Below are positions 46,860 to 60,581 of a stretch of DNA of 64,000 nt, piece by piece (position 1 is the stretch's first letter; each line of letters opens with the position of its first letter). The stretch spans positions 70,700,443 to 70,764,442 of the forward strand of contig CM038229.1 in assembly GCA_021442155.1 (NCBI GenBank). The letters run 5' to 3'. Below the pieces are notes generated by a model. That model was not told where the DNA came from. It ran no database searches and saw only the letters and a program-made list of their open reading frames with translations. The stretch is from Cymbidium sinense. Its lineage: Eukaryota > Streptophyta > Magnoliopsida > Asparagales > Orchidaceae. A program made the translations under genes and the position numbers.

Positions 46860-49800
46860 CATAACCTTCTTTGATGTTGGAGGTTTGAGCTGACTCAGGA
46901 ACCTACAAGGAAAGTTTCTTGATTTTTTGAATGACCTTTTTAGAGGTTTTGGATAAGGAGATATCCCAACCTTCTTTAGTTTTGGAAAGATCACAAGTAT
47001 CCTCAAGGATTACCCTAATAGAACTACAAGGTTGTTCCATAAGGTATTCCTTCGGGATGACTATAACACTGATCTTGAACCTATGTTCAAGCCAGTCCTT
47101 GAAGGTGAAGCAATCTTCCAAAACATGACCTAGCATATGGTGGTAGGGACAAAAGTTAGGATCATGTCTTTTGCCTACTTCCTCCAATCTCCTAGGTTCG
47201 GATAGCTGAAAATCAGGCTTCTTTAAGAGATTTTTAAAGATCTTTCTAATTACCTCCCTCTTAAATGAATAAGGCTTGTTAAGCTTATCTAAAAAGTAGG
47301 TGGACCATAGCTACTAGGCGGTGAGTGTGTGTACCACTATCGATGATGTGTGGCAGTATGAGGCAGTGGAGGCTCTTGTAGCGTAGATAGGCTGCGGTGG
47401 TGGTAGAGGAGGTGGAGACTGCTGAGGTTGTGGTCTCTCAGACTGATCTCTAGTTGGTTGCTTCCCCTTATCTACCATTGTAACTATTCCCAACTTCTTC
47501 TCATACACCATCTATGGCTTTTGCTTACCCAACTAATCTTGAAAAGGAAACTATTTGGCCTCTCCTTGTAGACTAGATGACTTGTTGATTAACTTCTCAA
47601 AAGTTATGATAGTGAAGCCCTTAAGAATGAAGGCGACCGGGCCATGAATATTCTTTAAAAGAATTTCAATGGCATGCTATTCAAACAGCTACGGCTCGCA
47701 TTTCATACTCAGGTTCCTCCATCTGAGAATGTAGTCAATAAGGGACTCACCTTGGTGTTGTTGTGCTACAATGAGATCACCCACAGTGACCCTTTGTTGA
47801 CCTCCAGCAAACCTTTTGATAAAGAGTTGCTCCAACACAGCAAATGTCTTCACTGAATTGTTAGGAAGTTCAGTGTAGCAGTCAAATGCTATACTCGCTA
47901 GGCTACTAACGAAGAGATAGAAAAGCAAAGCGTTACTACCACCAGCATTGTAATAACTAGCTTTGAAATGCTTAATGTGCTGCCTCAGGTTTCTATTACC
48001 ATCAAAACTCTCAAAGGAAGGTGGCACGAAACCCTTAAGGCATTGGATTGCATCAAATTCCTCTAGGTATGGTCTACCCTTCTGAATAAATGATCCCTCT
48101 CGGGCTTTAGCCAATACTTTTTTCACCTACTGCTCTACCATGGACTAGATATCTTTTTCTTGTATGGAGGTACTTTCCACTACCTTCCTATACAAGCTAG
48201 TGCTATCCTGCTCTACTGGAGGTAAGGTCCTGGCTGGGTCCAAGAAATGCACCAACTTCAGTAGTCTACGTAGGATGAAGCTGCCTTGATTACTGCTAAG
48301 ACAACTGCTAATAGATCTTCGAGCCTCTTCTCCATCCTATCTATCTTCTCATCCTTCTGCCTAATTTGTGCTAGGAGGTGTTGGGTATAGTAGGTTGTGT
48401 ATTCCTGCTCGGCCTCAACACCTTCTATAGCCTGCTGCTCTCTAAGGTGGGGTCCCCTAATATCAACCATGTAGACCCCTGCTGAGTCTCCCAACAAATA
48501 ATCTTTGATGGGATCAAAGATGATCTTCTCCTCATCAGACCAATCATACCCCAATATCTCCTTCTTCTCTAAGAGATAATTTGCTATTATCTCATCTAAA
48601 GAATGATCTATCTGAACTGGTACAAATGATCTAGGCTGACCAGTGTGATCACTGTCATGTACTAAGAGGCACCAAACCTCCCCTACTACCAGAGAATCAA
48701 TCCTATGAGGACTGTACTCACTAGAAAAGATGCACTCCTAACTGTTGCTAACTCTGAAAGGGGTGACACTCCTAGGAGGCTCTATTATCATCGGTGCAAT
48801 TGGGGGATCATCTGCTCTCTCTGCTACAGCTGTAACCATCTCTATATCCTATTGAACTGGTGGTGTTGGTGGAGGGATGACCACTATGATTCGGGGTCGC
48901 CATTCCTTTTGTACCATAACTAAGGCCGAAGATCAAAAAAAAAAGCTTGGCCTTGCTATAGTAGGCAGTGTAGATGAAATAGGATCCCTCGGTCATAGCC
49001 GGATCACCAACAGGGTTCACTTCTTCCTGAATGTGGCCTTCATGGCTTTCAGCGGAACAAGAGATGCCGTGACATGAACGGGCGATGGTGGACGGGGGGT
49101 AGAATAGTATGGTGGAGACACCACAGACTCTCTCGAAACAGGGACCCTCCTCTTATGATGGGTCATCCCACGAAGAAGAATATTGTCTGTGTGATCGACA
49201 TGGGTAGCACATCGATCAAGAAAATCAATAAGTGCGGAAGCTGTAGACTGACGACTAAACCTCCGGCTCTCCCAACTAGTGATCTAAGCTATAGTGCGGG
49301 CCTCCCTGGCCCTCTCCTGCCATAGATGTTTCCCATGTTGTGGGGGATAATAGATCTCAAATCAAATTGAGCTCCAGACTCAAAATGTCTGTAAGCTCCA
49401 CCAACCTGGCGTAGAACTAATTTGAGGCCAGCATATGACCTCCTGCTTTGGCTAACTATGGGCTGATATTGAACCGCTGGTGAAAGTTAAGTATGAATCC
49501 TCTTAGCATCCTCTCTGTCAGACCCAGAGAGAGGATGAAATGGGTTTGTTGTAACCAACGGGGAAACAAAAGTGGGCAACTCCTTCATAGAAAAATTAGT
49601 GGCTGCCTCCATCTCCCTAGTAATCCTGGTATGATACCACTTAATTAAGTAGTATTTGTTCCTCCTCAGAGTCCTGGTAGGGTGAGTGGAGTAAGAGCTA
49701 GACCCATACTCAAAAGTAGGGGAGGCAATCCCTGGGATCAGAGGAGCCTTACCCTTAGAGGGTATTGATAAGTGGGTGCTAGCCCACACTGGGAAAGCAT

Positions 49801-50077
49801 GAGAAACCATAGGATGCATTGAGACTGGTGTTGATGCTGGTACTATCACTGCTTTTTTCTTCATAGAGGGGATATCAAAATCTGATGGCAAATCGTCGAA
49901 TGGTGCCACGCCACTTGCTATGGTCTTGCGGCGGAATGAGGGAGTGCCCTCACAGGTGATCCTCACCCCCTCGAAACCTCTACCAAAATGGATGATGTGG
50001 GTGCAGTCAGAGTGGGGGAGATTGTCCTAATCCATGCCGTAGGGAAAAGTAAACACAAACTTCTGTGAAACTGCCAT
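46860..50077 (-). pseudogene. gag: N1 gag, broken
   Basis: It starts at the ATG complementary to 50075-50077 (MAVSQKFVFTFPYGMD, then a stop). Order in sense: Pro/Ser-rich N-terminal part (49966-49487, TFEYGSSSYSTHP, PLSGSDREDAKRI); a poorly preserved Thr/Pro-rich stretch (49480-48560); a charged coiled-coil-like helix (RQKDEKIDRMEKRLEDLLAV, 48554-48258); the retrotransposon gag domain (48126-47689: FESFDGNRNLRQHIKHF, FDCYTELPNNSVKTF, IDYILRWRNLSMKC); a Pro-rich linker (47511-47314); and a CPYHHMLGHVLEDC zinc-knuckle-like motif (47187-46903). The product would coat element RNA in virus-like particles. Frames break between these blocks. Confidence 0.85.
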
Positions 50078-50119
50078 TACTAAAAATTGAAAACTGAACT
50101 GTAGCTACAACTGAGACTG

Positions 50120-52200
50120 ATGTTGAGAATCTGTAATGTTGAAAATAAGCTTGGATCAGATTTAGGTATTGTTTACTTCTGAATTTGAATTTAAAATTTG
50201 AACCCACATCCAACATCTTGGAAGTGTTAAGTGGGTTCAAATGGATTTAGAGAAGATTTAAAGATTTGATTGGAAAGAGGAATTTTGAGTATGGAATCCA
50301 CTTTCAACAAATTTGGATATGTTGAAAATGGGTCCAAGTATTTCTTAGAAAGATGCTTCCATAGGTTCATGTTTGAAATTAGATTTTGATTTGATGACCC
50401 TTTCCTTTAACAAATTTGAGTATGTTAAAGTAAGGTTCAGTTGGTTTTGTTTTTGATTTGATATTTTGGAATCCACACTTAGCAAATTTAGATATGTTAA
50501 GTGAGGTATTTGAAAATAATTATTTCTTTTGATTTTGTTAGCTTTATCTTATGAATTATTGATGATTTTGAAGATTGGAATTCCCTTCTAGCAAATTTGG
50601 GTATGCTAAGTGGAGAACTCAAGAGTGTTTTGTTTTAAAAAATTTTGAAGTTAGGATTCTTAGCAAATTTGAGTATACTAAGAAAACCTAATATGTTTCA
50701 TTTGTTTTGGATGTTCTTTGATTTTAAAAAATAGGATCCCTAACAAATTTGGGTATGCTAAAGAAATCCTAAAGTGTTTTCATTTATTTTAGATTTTGGA
50801 AAATGGAGACTTTGCTTTAGCAAATGTGGTATGCTAAAGTAAAATTCCAATGTATTTTAGATGGGGATTTCATTTAGCAAATTTGGGTATGCTAAATGGA
50901 ATTCCAAAATGTGTTTCAAATTTTTATTTTGAAAGGTGGATACTTCATTTTAGCAAATTAGGTATGCTAACGATGAAGTTCCAATGTGCTTCAAAAAAAA
51001 TTTGTTTTGAAAAGTGGAGACTTCATTTTAGCAAATGGGGTATGCTAAAGATAAAGTTCCAATATATTTTGAAAATTGGTGCAATTGAGATTTCACTTAG
51101 CAAATTTGAGTATGCTAAATGAAATTCAAAAAATGTGTTTCAACTTTTTGTTTTTAAATTTGGAAACTTCTCTTAGCAAATTTGAGTATGCTAAATGAAG
51201 TTCCAAATGTATTTGAAAATTTTTTAGTTTTGAATTTGGGGACTTCACTTGGCAAATTTGAGTATGCTAAATGAAGTTCCAAATGTGTTTGAAAATTTTT
51301 GAAAATACAGTTGTTAAGTTTTGATTTTTGAAAAGAAGACTTCCATTTAACAAATTTGGGTAAGTAAGAATGGAAGTCAATTTTATTTTTAAAATGTCAA
51401 AATTTTATTTTGTGAATGATCAATGCTTTTGAAAGAGGAAATTCTAACTTAATTATGTATGGAACATGTTAAGTGGGATTTCCAAGAATGATTTTATTTG
51501 AAAATGACATCTTCATCCAATAAATTTGGGTATATTGAATGGAAATGTTCATATGTGCTTTTCGAAAAGATTTATGTTGATTTTGTTTTGGGGTTGAAAC
51601 CTCTATTCAATAAACTTGAGTATATTAAATGGAAAGGTTTCATATGTGCTTTTCAAAAGTTCATTTTTGATTTTTTTTCTAAAATGAAACCCCCATTCAA
51701 TAAATTTGAGTATATTGAATGGAAAATTTTCATGTGTGCTTTTGGAAAAAAATTATTTTTTGATTGTGATTGAAAATGAATCCTCCATTCAATAAATGTG
51801 GGTATATTGGATGGAGGGGTTTCATATGTGCTTTTGGAAAAGGTGTTAATTCCAGCTTAACACATATGGGATATGTTGAGTGGAAATTCTAACTTGAGAT
51901 TTTGGCTTGAAGATGTCATATCCATCCAATATATTTGGATGTATTGAATGGAAATACCTATCTTCAATTTTTGTGTTTTTTGAAAATTTATGATTGTTGA
52001 AGTTCTTTTTTTTTTTTTTTGTAAAGGTGATCCTACAAATAATAATCATGAAGATTGTTAGATGAAAGGCAACTTAAGAAAATTTTTTGTGTAAAACATT
52101 TTATTATGTGCATTTTTGAAAGAGTTCTTTTGAAAAGCAAGACTTTTATGAAGGATTTATTCTCTTTTGATTTTTGAAATGAACCTTTTCTTATCATGAA
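50120..52200 (-). repeat. N1 leader: tandem array of hairpin-forming repeats
   Basis: About 22 units. Examples of matching arms: TTCATTTAGCA/TGCTAAATG near 50872; CCATTCAATA/TATTGAATGG near 51693; CTTTAACA/TGTTAAAG near 50403. It has the same 'aaatttg(a/g)gta' loop core as in N2, but unit order and arm sequence differ. Toward the PBS units change to CATTCAATA/TATTGAATG arms. Open frames here (50850-51122, 51498-51773) are by-products of the repeats. Confidence 0.85.
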
Positions 52201-52252
52201 AATGGTAAAGAGGAAGTCTTTAATTATCCTCTTTTATTAGGTTTTGATTTTA

Positions 52253-52274
52253 CCCATTGGGGAACCCAACGGGG
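52253..52274 (-). repeat. Conserved GC-rich hairpin near the N1 PBS
   Basis: CCCATTGGG and CCCAACGGG arms around a tiny loop, as in N2 31852-31874. The one mismatched pair (A opposite C on plus) is a G·U pair in sense. Confidence 0.6.
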
Positions 52275-52451
52275 ATTTTAAGACCAACATGAGATGAGGT
52301 CCTAAAACCTAAAGATGTTGGCTAGCTTAACTTAAGGAAGAAATAAGCTAAGTGCCAATGGAAAGAAGGATAGTCTTGGATCCATATAGAAGTACAAGCC
52401 CACTATTGATAGTTTGAGGCAATGATCATTTACCAAAGATGGAGAGATGAA

Positions 52452-52472
52452 CCATCCCCAGCGGAGTCACCA
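52452..52472 (-). promoter_or_regulatory. Primer-binding site of N1 (tRNA-Arg-like)
   Basis: In sense TGGTGACTCCGCTGGGGA then TGG, 8 bases after the LTR end. About 18 of 21 positions agree with the tRNA-Arg(ACG) complement as I remember it. It sits next to LTR C, so LTR C is the 5' LTR. Confidence 0.82.
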
Positions 52473-52480
52473 GAAAAATC

Positions 52481-55400
52481 TATGGTGAAAAATTTCTATA
52501 TAGTCACCTTCATCTGTGGTGAAAAGAAAGAATATAAAAATTCATCTTTTTCAAACACCACGCAGATCATAAATGTTTTTATTCAGGTGATCGAGTACTT
52601 CATCAAAAAATAGTGTACTATCTCAGGAGATATAAGTCACTACCCTTTAATGGACCTAATCACCTCCATAAGGACTCCTAAGGACAATGAGCCTGCATAT
52701 GTACTAGAGATTCTTCCTCGACTTTACATGGAAATGTAAAGTAGGATTTATTTTAAATTGGGTTCATTAAGTTCCCTATACGGGCAAGCCCTCATAGTTA
52801 ATTACATCCTAAGGAAGGTGATTCCTTAGGAATACTCTCGATTAAGGTAAATGATCGTTGTCTCTAAAGATTTCAATAGGTAGGACTATCAATCGATTGG
52901 TTTATTTTTAGAAAAATCAAATGGGATTGATCAAGAGGAGGGAGTTCTTATTGAAGCCAAATGAAAATAAGTAGGGGATGCTTAGGATATTAGGAAGCTT
53001 AGTAAACACCCCAAACTACCTTATGGTTGGGCTTTACATTTTAGAAATTGAATTAATTTATTTGAGTGGAATTTTCATTAGAATGCTAAGGCTTATAATT
53101 CCATAACACAAGGTTATGAAAATGCCTAAGAGGTGAGGACTTATGCTTGTAACCCGTAAATAGAGAAGCAACCTTAGAACCTAAATCTAGGGAGCTTTGT
53201 TAAGGGCCAAAAGCACAACCTAAATCTAAGGCAAAAATAGGTATTTGATTTACCTCCACAACACAGGATAAACCACCTGAATGTTTGACTTACAACCACC
53301 GGGGGGTGGCTGCCAACTACCTCCTCCTACAATTTTAAATTCATGTAGGCAAGTCATATGTTTTATGCAAGATAGCTAGGTTGTTATTTTATTTAGAAAG
53401 AGACTAAGTCCTTAAACTCACTCTCTAAAGAGACTAGATCATGTAAAGGGTATGCTCTAAATGACCTAAATCTAATGCAAATCATATTACATGTTATTTT
53501 CATTTTTGGACAATCATTTGACTCAGGCTTATAGGAATCATATGCCTAATGCATGAGAAATAAGATTATTGGCCAAAATCAATGAGAAGGGAGGAGGTGT
53601 GTTTCCACCATGGCTCTCAAAAGTCAATCCAAGCTTCTCTGACAAAGGTGGAAGCCCTCCAATCAAGAGTGAATCAAGACGCATTTATGCATGATATTAT
53701 AAAAGAAATACTCATTCAGTTAAGGGGTTGCTAATTCTTTTATTTTAAATTTAGCTTAGGCTTTAAATGAGATAATGAGTTGTTTATTTAATTTTGAGTT
53801 GATTAATTTAATAGAAGATTTATTTTTTCCTAAGAGCCTAATCATCATCTAGCCTATACATAAAGAAAGGAAAAAACTAGGAAAACATGTCATCTTAATC
53901 ACAAGCTAAACAAATCATCAATCAATTTATAAAGCCAACGTAAAAGAATAAGAGGCCATTGTGGTCGGGTACCACCATACAAACCCAAAAACAAATTGGG
54001 TAACTGAGCTCTACCCTTATACAACCCGGATTACAAATGAATTAAATACAATCAAGCAAGAAATTCATTATAATGGGGGTCTTCAAGCTTCAAATCTTCA
54101 TTCTTCTTTTCTTCTTTCTTCCATCTTCTTCTTTCATTCTTTGGTTCCTTCTTTTGGATGGGTGGAATGTGGTTGCTCCAAAGGCTTCGCATGGTACATA
54201 AGATTAAGATCTTATGACCAATGCTCATCATAATCCTCATAACAATCATTCCAAAATCCTAATTCCAAAACTTACATGAAAAGGGAAAAATGGAAATCTA
54301 ACTAACACATATAGAACAGAGATTAGCAAAAACAAACCATACAAATCCCAAGCATGTATATTGGACTTAACACCCCACACATGGGTGACTAAGTCCATCT
54401 GGCCTATTGGATTATGCTTAGGGGTATAAGCACATGCACAGCAAAAGCATTCAGATTTTTATTTATTACAGCGCTCCTTAAGCATAATCCCCTGTAGAAG
54501 ATAATGGTTAAATTAAGAGCGCCCTACCATTCAGTCTACACACATACACCCTAGCATCCAGAATAAAATATTACATCACAAAATAAAAGCAAACACCGAA
54601 CCATGCACCTCCCTAACCTAAAGCTAGAAGTAGCGACTTAGCCTAATGTTTGTGCTTTTAAGGTTTGTGTGGTATGCTTTGCTATGGCTTTAAGTTAGAG
54701 TTTTCTAAGTATGAAGATGTTCAACTTAGAGGAGGGTTTCATTTAAGTTTTTTAGTTACTTTAGGTTGATTTTATTTTACATTTTTGATTTGGTTTAAGT
54801 GAATCCTACAATTAAGTACTAAGTTGTAAAGAGAGGGAAAGAGAAGAGGGCTTCTCTTTCCTTCCCTACCTTAAGTAATTTCTAAAGTGGATTCATGTTT
54901 TAATTTTGTTTAGTAAATGTCTTATTATATGTTTTAATTAATCCTAAGTTTATATGAACTCTAAAGAAACCCATTCAAAGAGAAAGGCATTTTAAGATTG
55001 ATTAAAGTGAAATAGAATCACAAAACACACATCACTTCAATTCTTTCCCAACATGTATAACATGCATATGTATGAATCCTAAGCATATCTATGCATACCA
55101 GTGGAAATTTTTAGCAACTTTATGATGAATGCTAAGTGAGTTACTTAAGAAAATTTGAATGCTTATGATGCATGATTTTCATTAAGTAGAAAAGGGGTTT
55201 CTTATCCAATTTTTACATGCACACATGAATGTATGAAAGGCCTATGAGTATATACAGTATTAACTAAGGGTGTAAGGTATAAGACCTACTTAGGGCTACT
55301 TAAAGCCTCGCAACCCCAGGGTTTTCCATACTAATATACCACTTTCCTTAAATACAAGCATATGTACAAAAGAAATAAATGGAAAAGAAAGAATACAAAA

Positions 55401-58400
55401 AGTTTGTATTTAGATTTTGGACTTACTTATGCAATTTATATGTGTTAATGTAGGAATCCTTCTTAGATTATGACATGGGAGAGGATAAGAGTATATTTTA
55501 AGCAAGTGTTACATTCTTTTAAAAGAATTATACACTTTGCACATCTTATCCAAATCCATGTTAAGGGAAAAGAAAGAAAGCAAACATAAAACACATTTTA
55601 ATTTTCACATGCAAACTTATAAATAAAATATAAGTAGCTCACTTTCAGTTTTGGATAATTGATTTCTATATTTGAAAAAAAAAATAATTTAGATTTAATA
55701 GTGATAATAGCCATTCATATTTCTATCTTAAGCCAAAACATGCAAGTTTGACATAAAAGAAATATTTTATTTTTAATTTGATTTTTGAAAAGCATGGAAT
55801 GTATGAAATGATATGATACCCACATTTAGCATGTTAGAAAAGAACTAAAGTAATGAAAGCATGTAAACACATTCACTTTAATTAATTCTGAAAGACAATC
55901 TTATGAAATAGGAAAGCTTAAAACAAATCAAATTATTTTTAATGAGATTTTTGTCTTGTTTGAGTTTGATTTAATTTGAAAGATGTGAATTGAGTTTGCT
56001 GTTCCAAACCCATTCCCACATGTGTTTGATATTTTTGTTCAATTTTTAGATGATTGGATCCATTTTATATTTTAATTAGGTTAAGGTATGAATTAAGCAT
56101 GTTAATTACCTCTTGCCTATACCACCTTAACATACGTAATCAAATAATTATTAGCCAATGAGATGACATAAAATCTCACACAGAATTTAAATTTGCAATA
56201 CACCTAGGAAGAAGAAGGCCTATTGCAATTTGGCTCATGATTAATGATTAACCAAACTAAGGGGTTTAAGTTAAGTACTTTCATAACCCCTCTCACACAT
56301 GTGAGTTGAATTTTGATTTCCTTAATCGACTTAGGCTTTCAACATCTAAGCATCTACCCAAGGTAGATTAATTAAGTTCTAGAAAGTTTTAGAATTTTAT
56401 GAAATTTATTAAATGGGTAATTAGTGAGTTAACCCTTAATTAAGAGAGGATTAAAGAAGAAAAGGGGTTTAAGGAATAGCTTAGGGGAAATGCCCCAAAA
56501 TTATTCCCTAAACCTCCCATTCACTGAAACAGACCTTAATCAACTTCAACAAAGGATTAAATCACTAATCAAACCCTTAATTAATCTTAATTACACTAAA
56601 GGAATAATTAGAAAATGAATTAGAAACTTCCTCAATTAAGCCACCAATAAATCCCAAGAAAATTAGGGGAGGCAGAAGTCATCCCCCTAAATGCACTCAA
56701 GAAGTTTGGGATTAATCAGTGGATTAATTAAAGGGTAATTAGCATATTAATATTTTCAATAAAACCTAAAATCAGAGAAAAGGGCTATTCAAAATTAATT
56801 AAAATCAATTTTTAAAGTTCTAGACTCAATTTTCTTTTAGTGGCAATTTATTTCATATTTTTTATGATTTTTTTAGGCTTAGATATCAATTTTTGAAGGT
56901 TTTGGGATTAATTAGAATTAATTAAAGCCTAATTATATGTTTAATGCATCACAATGTATGCACCGACGCATACATGCGCGCTGGATTAGATTTAACTGTC
57001 ATATCAAATGCGCATGGCGGTGCTATGCTTTCTTCACCATCAAGGATCTGACGGCTAGGATGGGATCCACAGTTTTAAGGGAGTAATCAGTGGGCCTACG
57101 TGTCTTGAATCATGGTCGTCCATCCAAAATGCACTGATGGATGGCCAGAGATTCATTCCCCGCAAAGGATCATGGGAGGTCCATCCAGTTCATCCGAGCT
57201 CGATTGATTGGATTGCTAGAACTTGGCCCACACCTTCATCATGCATCCTAGATCACATCTAATGGCCAAAATCCTATGCCATAAAAATTTCTTTCACAAA
57301 GTTCCAAACCACATTGAATTTAAGCTCAAAAAATGGCTAACATCACCGGAGGTGATCACCGACGCTTAATTCCTTTGGAGAAGCTTCGTCTAGTTGAGAC
57401 GAAGCTTTACTGAAAGTTTGAGCTCTTAAAATTGAGTGGAGGCTTCTATGGACCAACTCCACTTACACTTGACCTCAACTTTGATCTAGGTGGCTCCTCC
57501 CTTACTTCAAGAACTTAGGAAAAAGCTTGGCTGAGTTCGATTGAGCTCACTGATGGAGTGTGCAAAGGGAATTATACTGATTTTAGGTATGGAGTCAATT
57601 GGCTTTTCAATAGACCTCCCTTGTTTTCAAACTCTAAAAATTGAGAATGAAGATTTTCAAACCCTCTCTAGGAAGCTTGGGACGACTTTCCAAGGCTTGC
57701 TCTGAGTTCTTATGCTTCAATCGATAGAGGGAAAGTGAAAATCCAAATGAATTATGGGGAGTATATCTCCCCCTTTGGCAATCAGATGGCCTAGCTTCCC
57801 TTCATTGTTTTGATCCAATTGCTCACAAGGTGTGGGTTTGTCAGGCTGTTAGGAATTTCCTTGAGTTTGGTTTTGGACAGGGAGTGGAATCGTGAAGGGG
57901 CCATGTGCTTGAATTGAGTGTAAGGAGGATTCCTATGTGGACATTTCAAAGCATGTGCTCAGTTTGGTTTGATTTATTTAAATTTATATTTCATTTATAT
58001 ACACTAATATAAATGAGAATATAAATGAGTTATGAGAAAATTTCATGAATTGGAATTGATTTATATTTGATTTAGGCTAAGTCCATGAAGGGAAATCAAA
58101 GAACTTAGGCAAGATTTGGAATTTGAAATTTCAACTTGGAATTTGATTTGATTGATTTGAATTTATATTTCATTTATATGTGTGAATATAAATGAGAATA
58201 TAAATGAGTTGTGAGAAAATTTCATGAGTTTGAAGTGGTTTGGATTTGATTTAGGCTAAGTCCTTAAGAGGAAATTAAAGGACTTAAGAAGGATTTTTGA
58301 ACTTGGAATTTCAATCATGGATTTCAATCATGTGACATTGATTTGATTTTGGAGAAGACCAATTAAGCTGGAATTGATTTAGGTTTGATTTTGATTTGAT

Positions 58401-58644
58401 TTAGAGTTTGACTTGAAGGAAGGAAGTAAGGAATGTGGTTCAAGCTATAGGGTAGGTGAATTTTCCTAATACCCCGAAGACATGACCTATTCCTACAGTT
58501 AACACTTATAAGTCTCTAGGGCTAGGTTGAGTATCCACCTAATCACTAAATATGTCCTAAGACTAAGGATCTCTTAAAGTCTAAGAGGAATCCTACGTCT
58601 AAGATGAAGGGGGTTGTGAGCTCATCATAAAAATGAGGTCAACA
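52481..58644 (-). repeat. LTR C: 5' LTR of N1 (short subfamily, 6.2 kb)
   Basis: From about 52481 (the TG is mutated to TATGG) to GAGGTCAACA at 58644. It has the CTT microsatellite (54091-54160), AT-rich middle, GC patch (56940-57030), dyad (about 57117) and two ~180-bp subrepeats (57965-58310), but no GGTCAA module. It is clearly closer to 5371-9916 than to LTR A or B (for example 54620-54720 versus 5885-5990). No gene; 53961-54233 is an unconserved open frame. Confidence 0.9.
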
Positions 58645-60581
58645 CTTGACCATTGCAAACTGATGGGCGCCTTTTTAGTTTGGTAGGCTTCACTGCTTAG
58701 CCAGTAAGATACCTCCTATTGACTTCGTTTAAGAAAATGTGAGTCCTCAAGCTTTCTTCTTGAACTAGCCATCATGTACTGACTAGGTTGAGTATATTTG
58801 AGGTTTAGGATAAGTCCCCCAGAGGCTCCTTTATCCTCTTAACTACTTTTGGGTTGACAAAAGCCCCCAGTGGCATTCACTCAGTATTCTCCCTATGATA
58901 GATAGCACCTGTCGAGCCGAAGATAGAATATCTCGGCAATCAATTCCACAATATGAAGATGTTAGTCCCTAAGCTTTCTTCCTAGGCTGATTGTTGCACA
59001 CCAATGGGCACTGTAGGTTGGTTGATGTTTGCTATGCTGATAGCGACTCACTCGGTGGATACACCACTCTTGGTAGATGTGAGTCCCCGAGCTTTCTCCT
59101 TGAGTTGGTCATTGAATACCTATTTGATATATGACTAGTCATGCCATCTTCTCTAGGGTTTTGGATTAAGCCTTTAGTGGCCCCATCTCCTGCGGGCATT
59201 CTAGTTGGATCACATCCTTTGCGACCCCATTTAGAAACTACCCAGGTTATTTTTGGATTGGATGATCCCCCTTTCTTAGTAGCCACCCCTATGGTTGGAG
59301 AATCCATCCAATGAACATTCTCCTTAGTTCAAAAATTTGAGATAGGTCAGATATAAGTTTCTATGATCCCTGAAAACCAACAGGGTCCACGATAAACCAA
59401 ACCAACAAAATAAATTAATTAATTCTCTTGTGAATTAGAATTAAAGCCCCCAAAGGGCCCCCTTTTCCCAAGCAAACATCCTATCTTTAGGGCAATGACA
59501 GCAGAACTCCTTATAGGAATTGCTTGACTACCTGAGTTGAGATAATTCCTCATTTTAGTCCCCATAGAGTCAATTTATTTTTCCACAAGTGGTTACGGTC
59601 ATTTTGCTTTGGAAGATGTAAGTCTACTAAGTTTCTTTCTAGCATGATAAAACCAGGAAACTATGGGTTAGATTTGTTACCCAAAGCAACCATCACTGGT
59701 CTTTGTAATGGAAGATGTGAGTTCGAGCTTTCTTTCAAGATGCAAATCGAGATTAAAGTGTAGTTCTATGTATTCCCTTTGGTTCAATAAATTGAGATAG
59801 GTCTATGATATAAACTCTTCTCGATGATCCATGAAACTATAATCCATCAAAACAAATTAATTAAAAATTAAACTAATTTGACTATTTTGAGTGATTTAAG
59901 TCCCTGGTATCAATAGCTCTATGTTTTGGTCCAATCCATTGCCTTGCCAATGGATCAAGATTGATCCTACTTTGGAGGATGTGTTTACACACTTTCTTTC
60001 TAGTATATGTGAATAAAAAGATAATTCTTTGATTGGTTAGTCCTACTACGTGGTTAGTAGACTACCCCTTTGGATTGATAAATCTGATGTAGATCAAGGC
60101 CATCATGGTCCCTACTCAGTATAGTTTATCGCAAACCAATAGGATTCATCCATTCAAAAATTGAAAGATCTAAAATCCAAAACAAACAAACTCAACCCTC
60201 TTTTCTAGTAGGGTATAACTAAACAAACAAACTCAACCTCTATCCCTAGTAGAATTGAAACAAACACAACTAAACAATCAAATAAATCAAATCATATCTC
60301 CCCAGTGAGATTGAAATAAAATCAAACCTCTCATCCCCTTTGTAGATGACTTGAACCTTTTTCCCTAGTGAAAGGTTTATATACTCAGTCCCTAGTGGAT
60401 TCCTCCTTCACTCTCTTATGTCTTTGACATGCGTGGAGACACATTGCACTAAGATTCTTGATTCTTTCTACACCCTAGGTTAGGAGTAGATTGTTTCTCT
60501 TAATGCTTGTGATCGTTCGATGTTCTTGATCATTTTGGTCAACATAAATACAGTATGTCACCACACCACAATAAGGCCATT
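58645..60581 (+). repeat. P 3' UTR: degenerate tandem repeats
   Basis: Reverse complement of N2 18166 to about 20850 (for example cttgaccattgcaaac at 58645 versus gtttgcaatggtcagg at 20827). It contains 'gatgtgagtcc' repeats near 58735, 58965, 59080 and 59715. No gene; the frame at 59032-59307 on minus is the same repeat seen at 41578-41787 and is not a protein. No purine tract adjoins the LTR at 60582. Confidence 0.8.

Larger units (their letters stand above)
5371..58644 (-). mobile_element. Element N1: short-LTR Tat/Ogre-like retrotransposon inserted in P
   Basis: Components in sense (minus) order: LTR C 58644-52481, PBS 52472-52452, leader hairpin array, gag, linker, pol, 3' UTR 42850-39984, then (after N2) 10163-9917, and truncated LTR 9916-5371. 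The two LTRs share subfamily features not found in N2: they lack the W-box module and have two rather than four ~180-bp subrepeats. Without N2 and with both LTRs complete it would be about 25 kb. It entered the 3' UTR of P: right flank cttgacc at 58645 continues P sequence. The left end is lost in a deletion that also removed about 1.6 kb of LTR. Confidence 0.83.

Noticed and set aside
5371..58644. Tandem array of elements sharing LTRs (LTR-int-LTR-int-LTR)
   Set aside because: LTR subfamily pairing (outer short, inner long) and the continuity of internal sequence from 10163 to 39984 fit nested insertion better.
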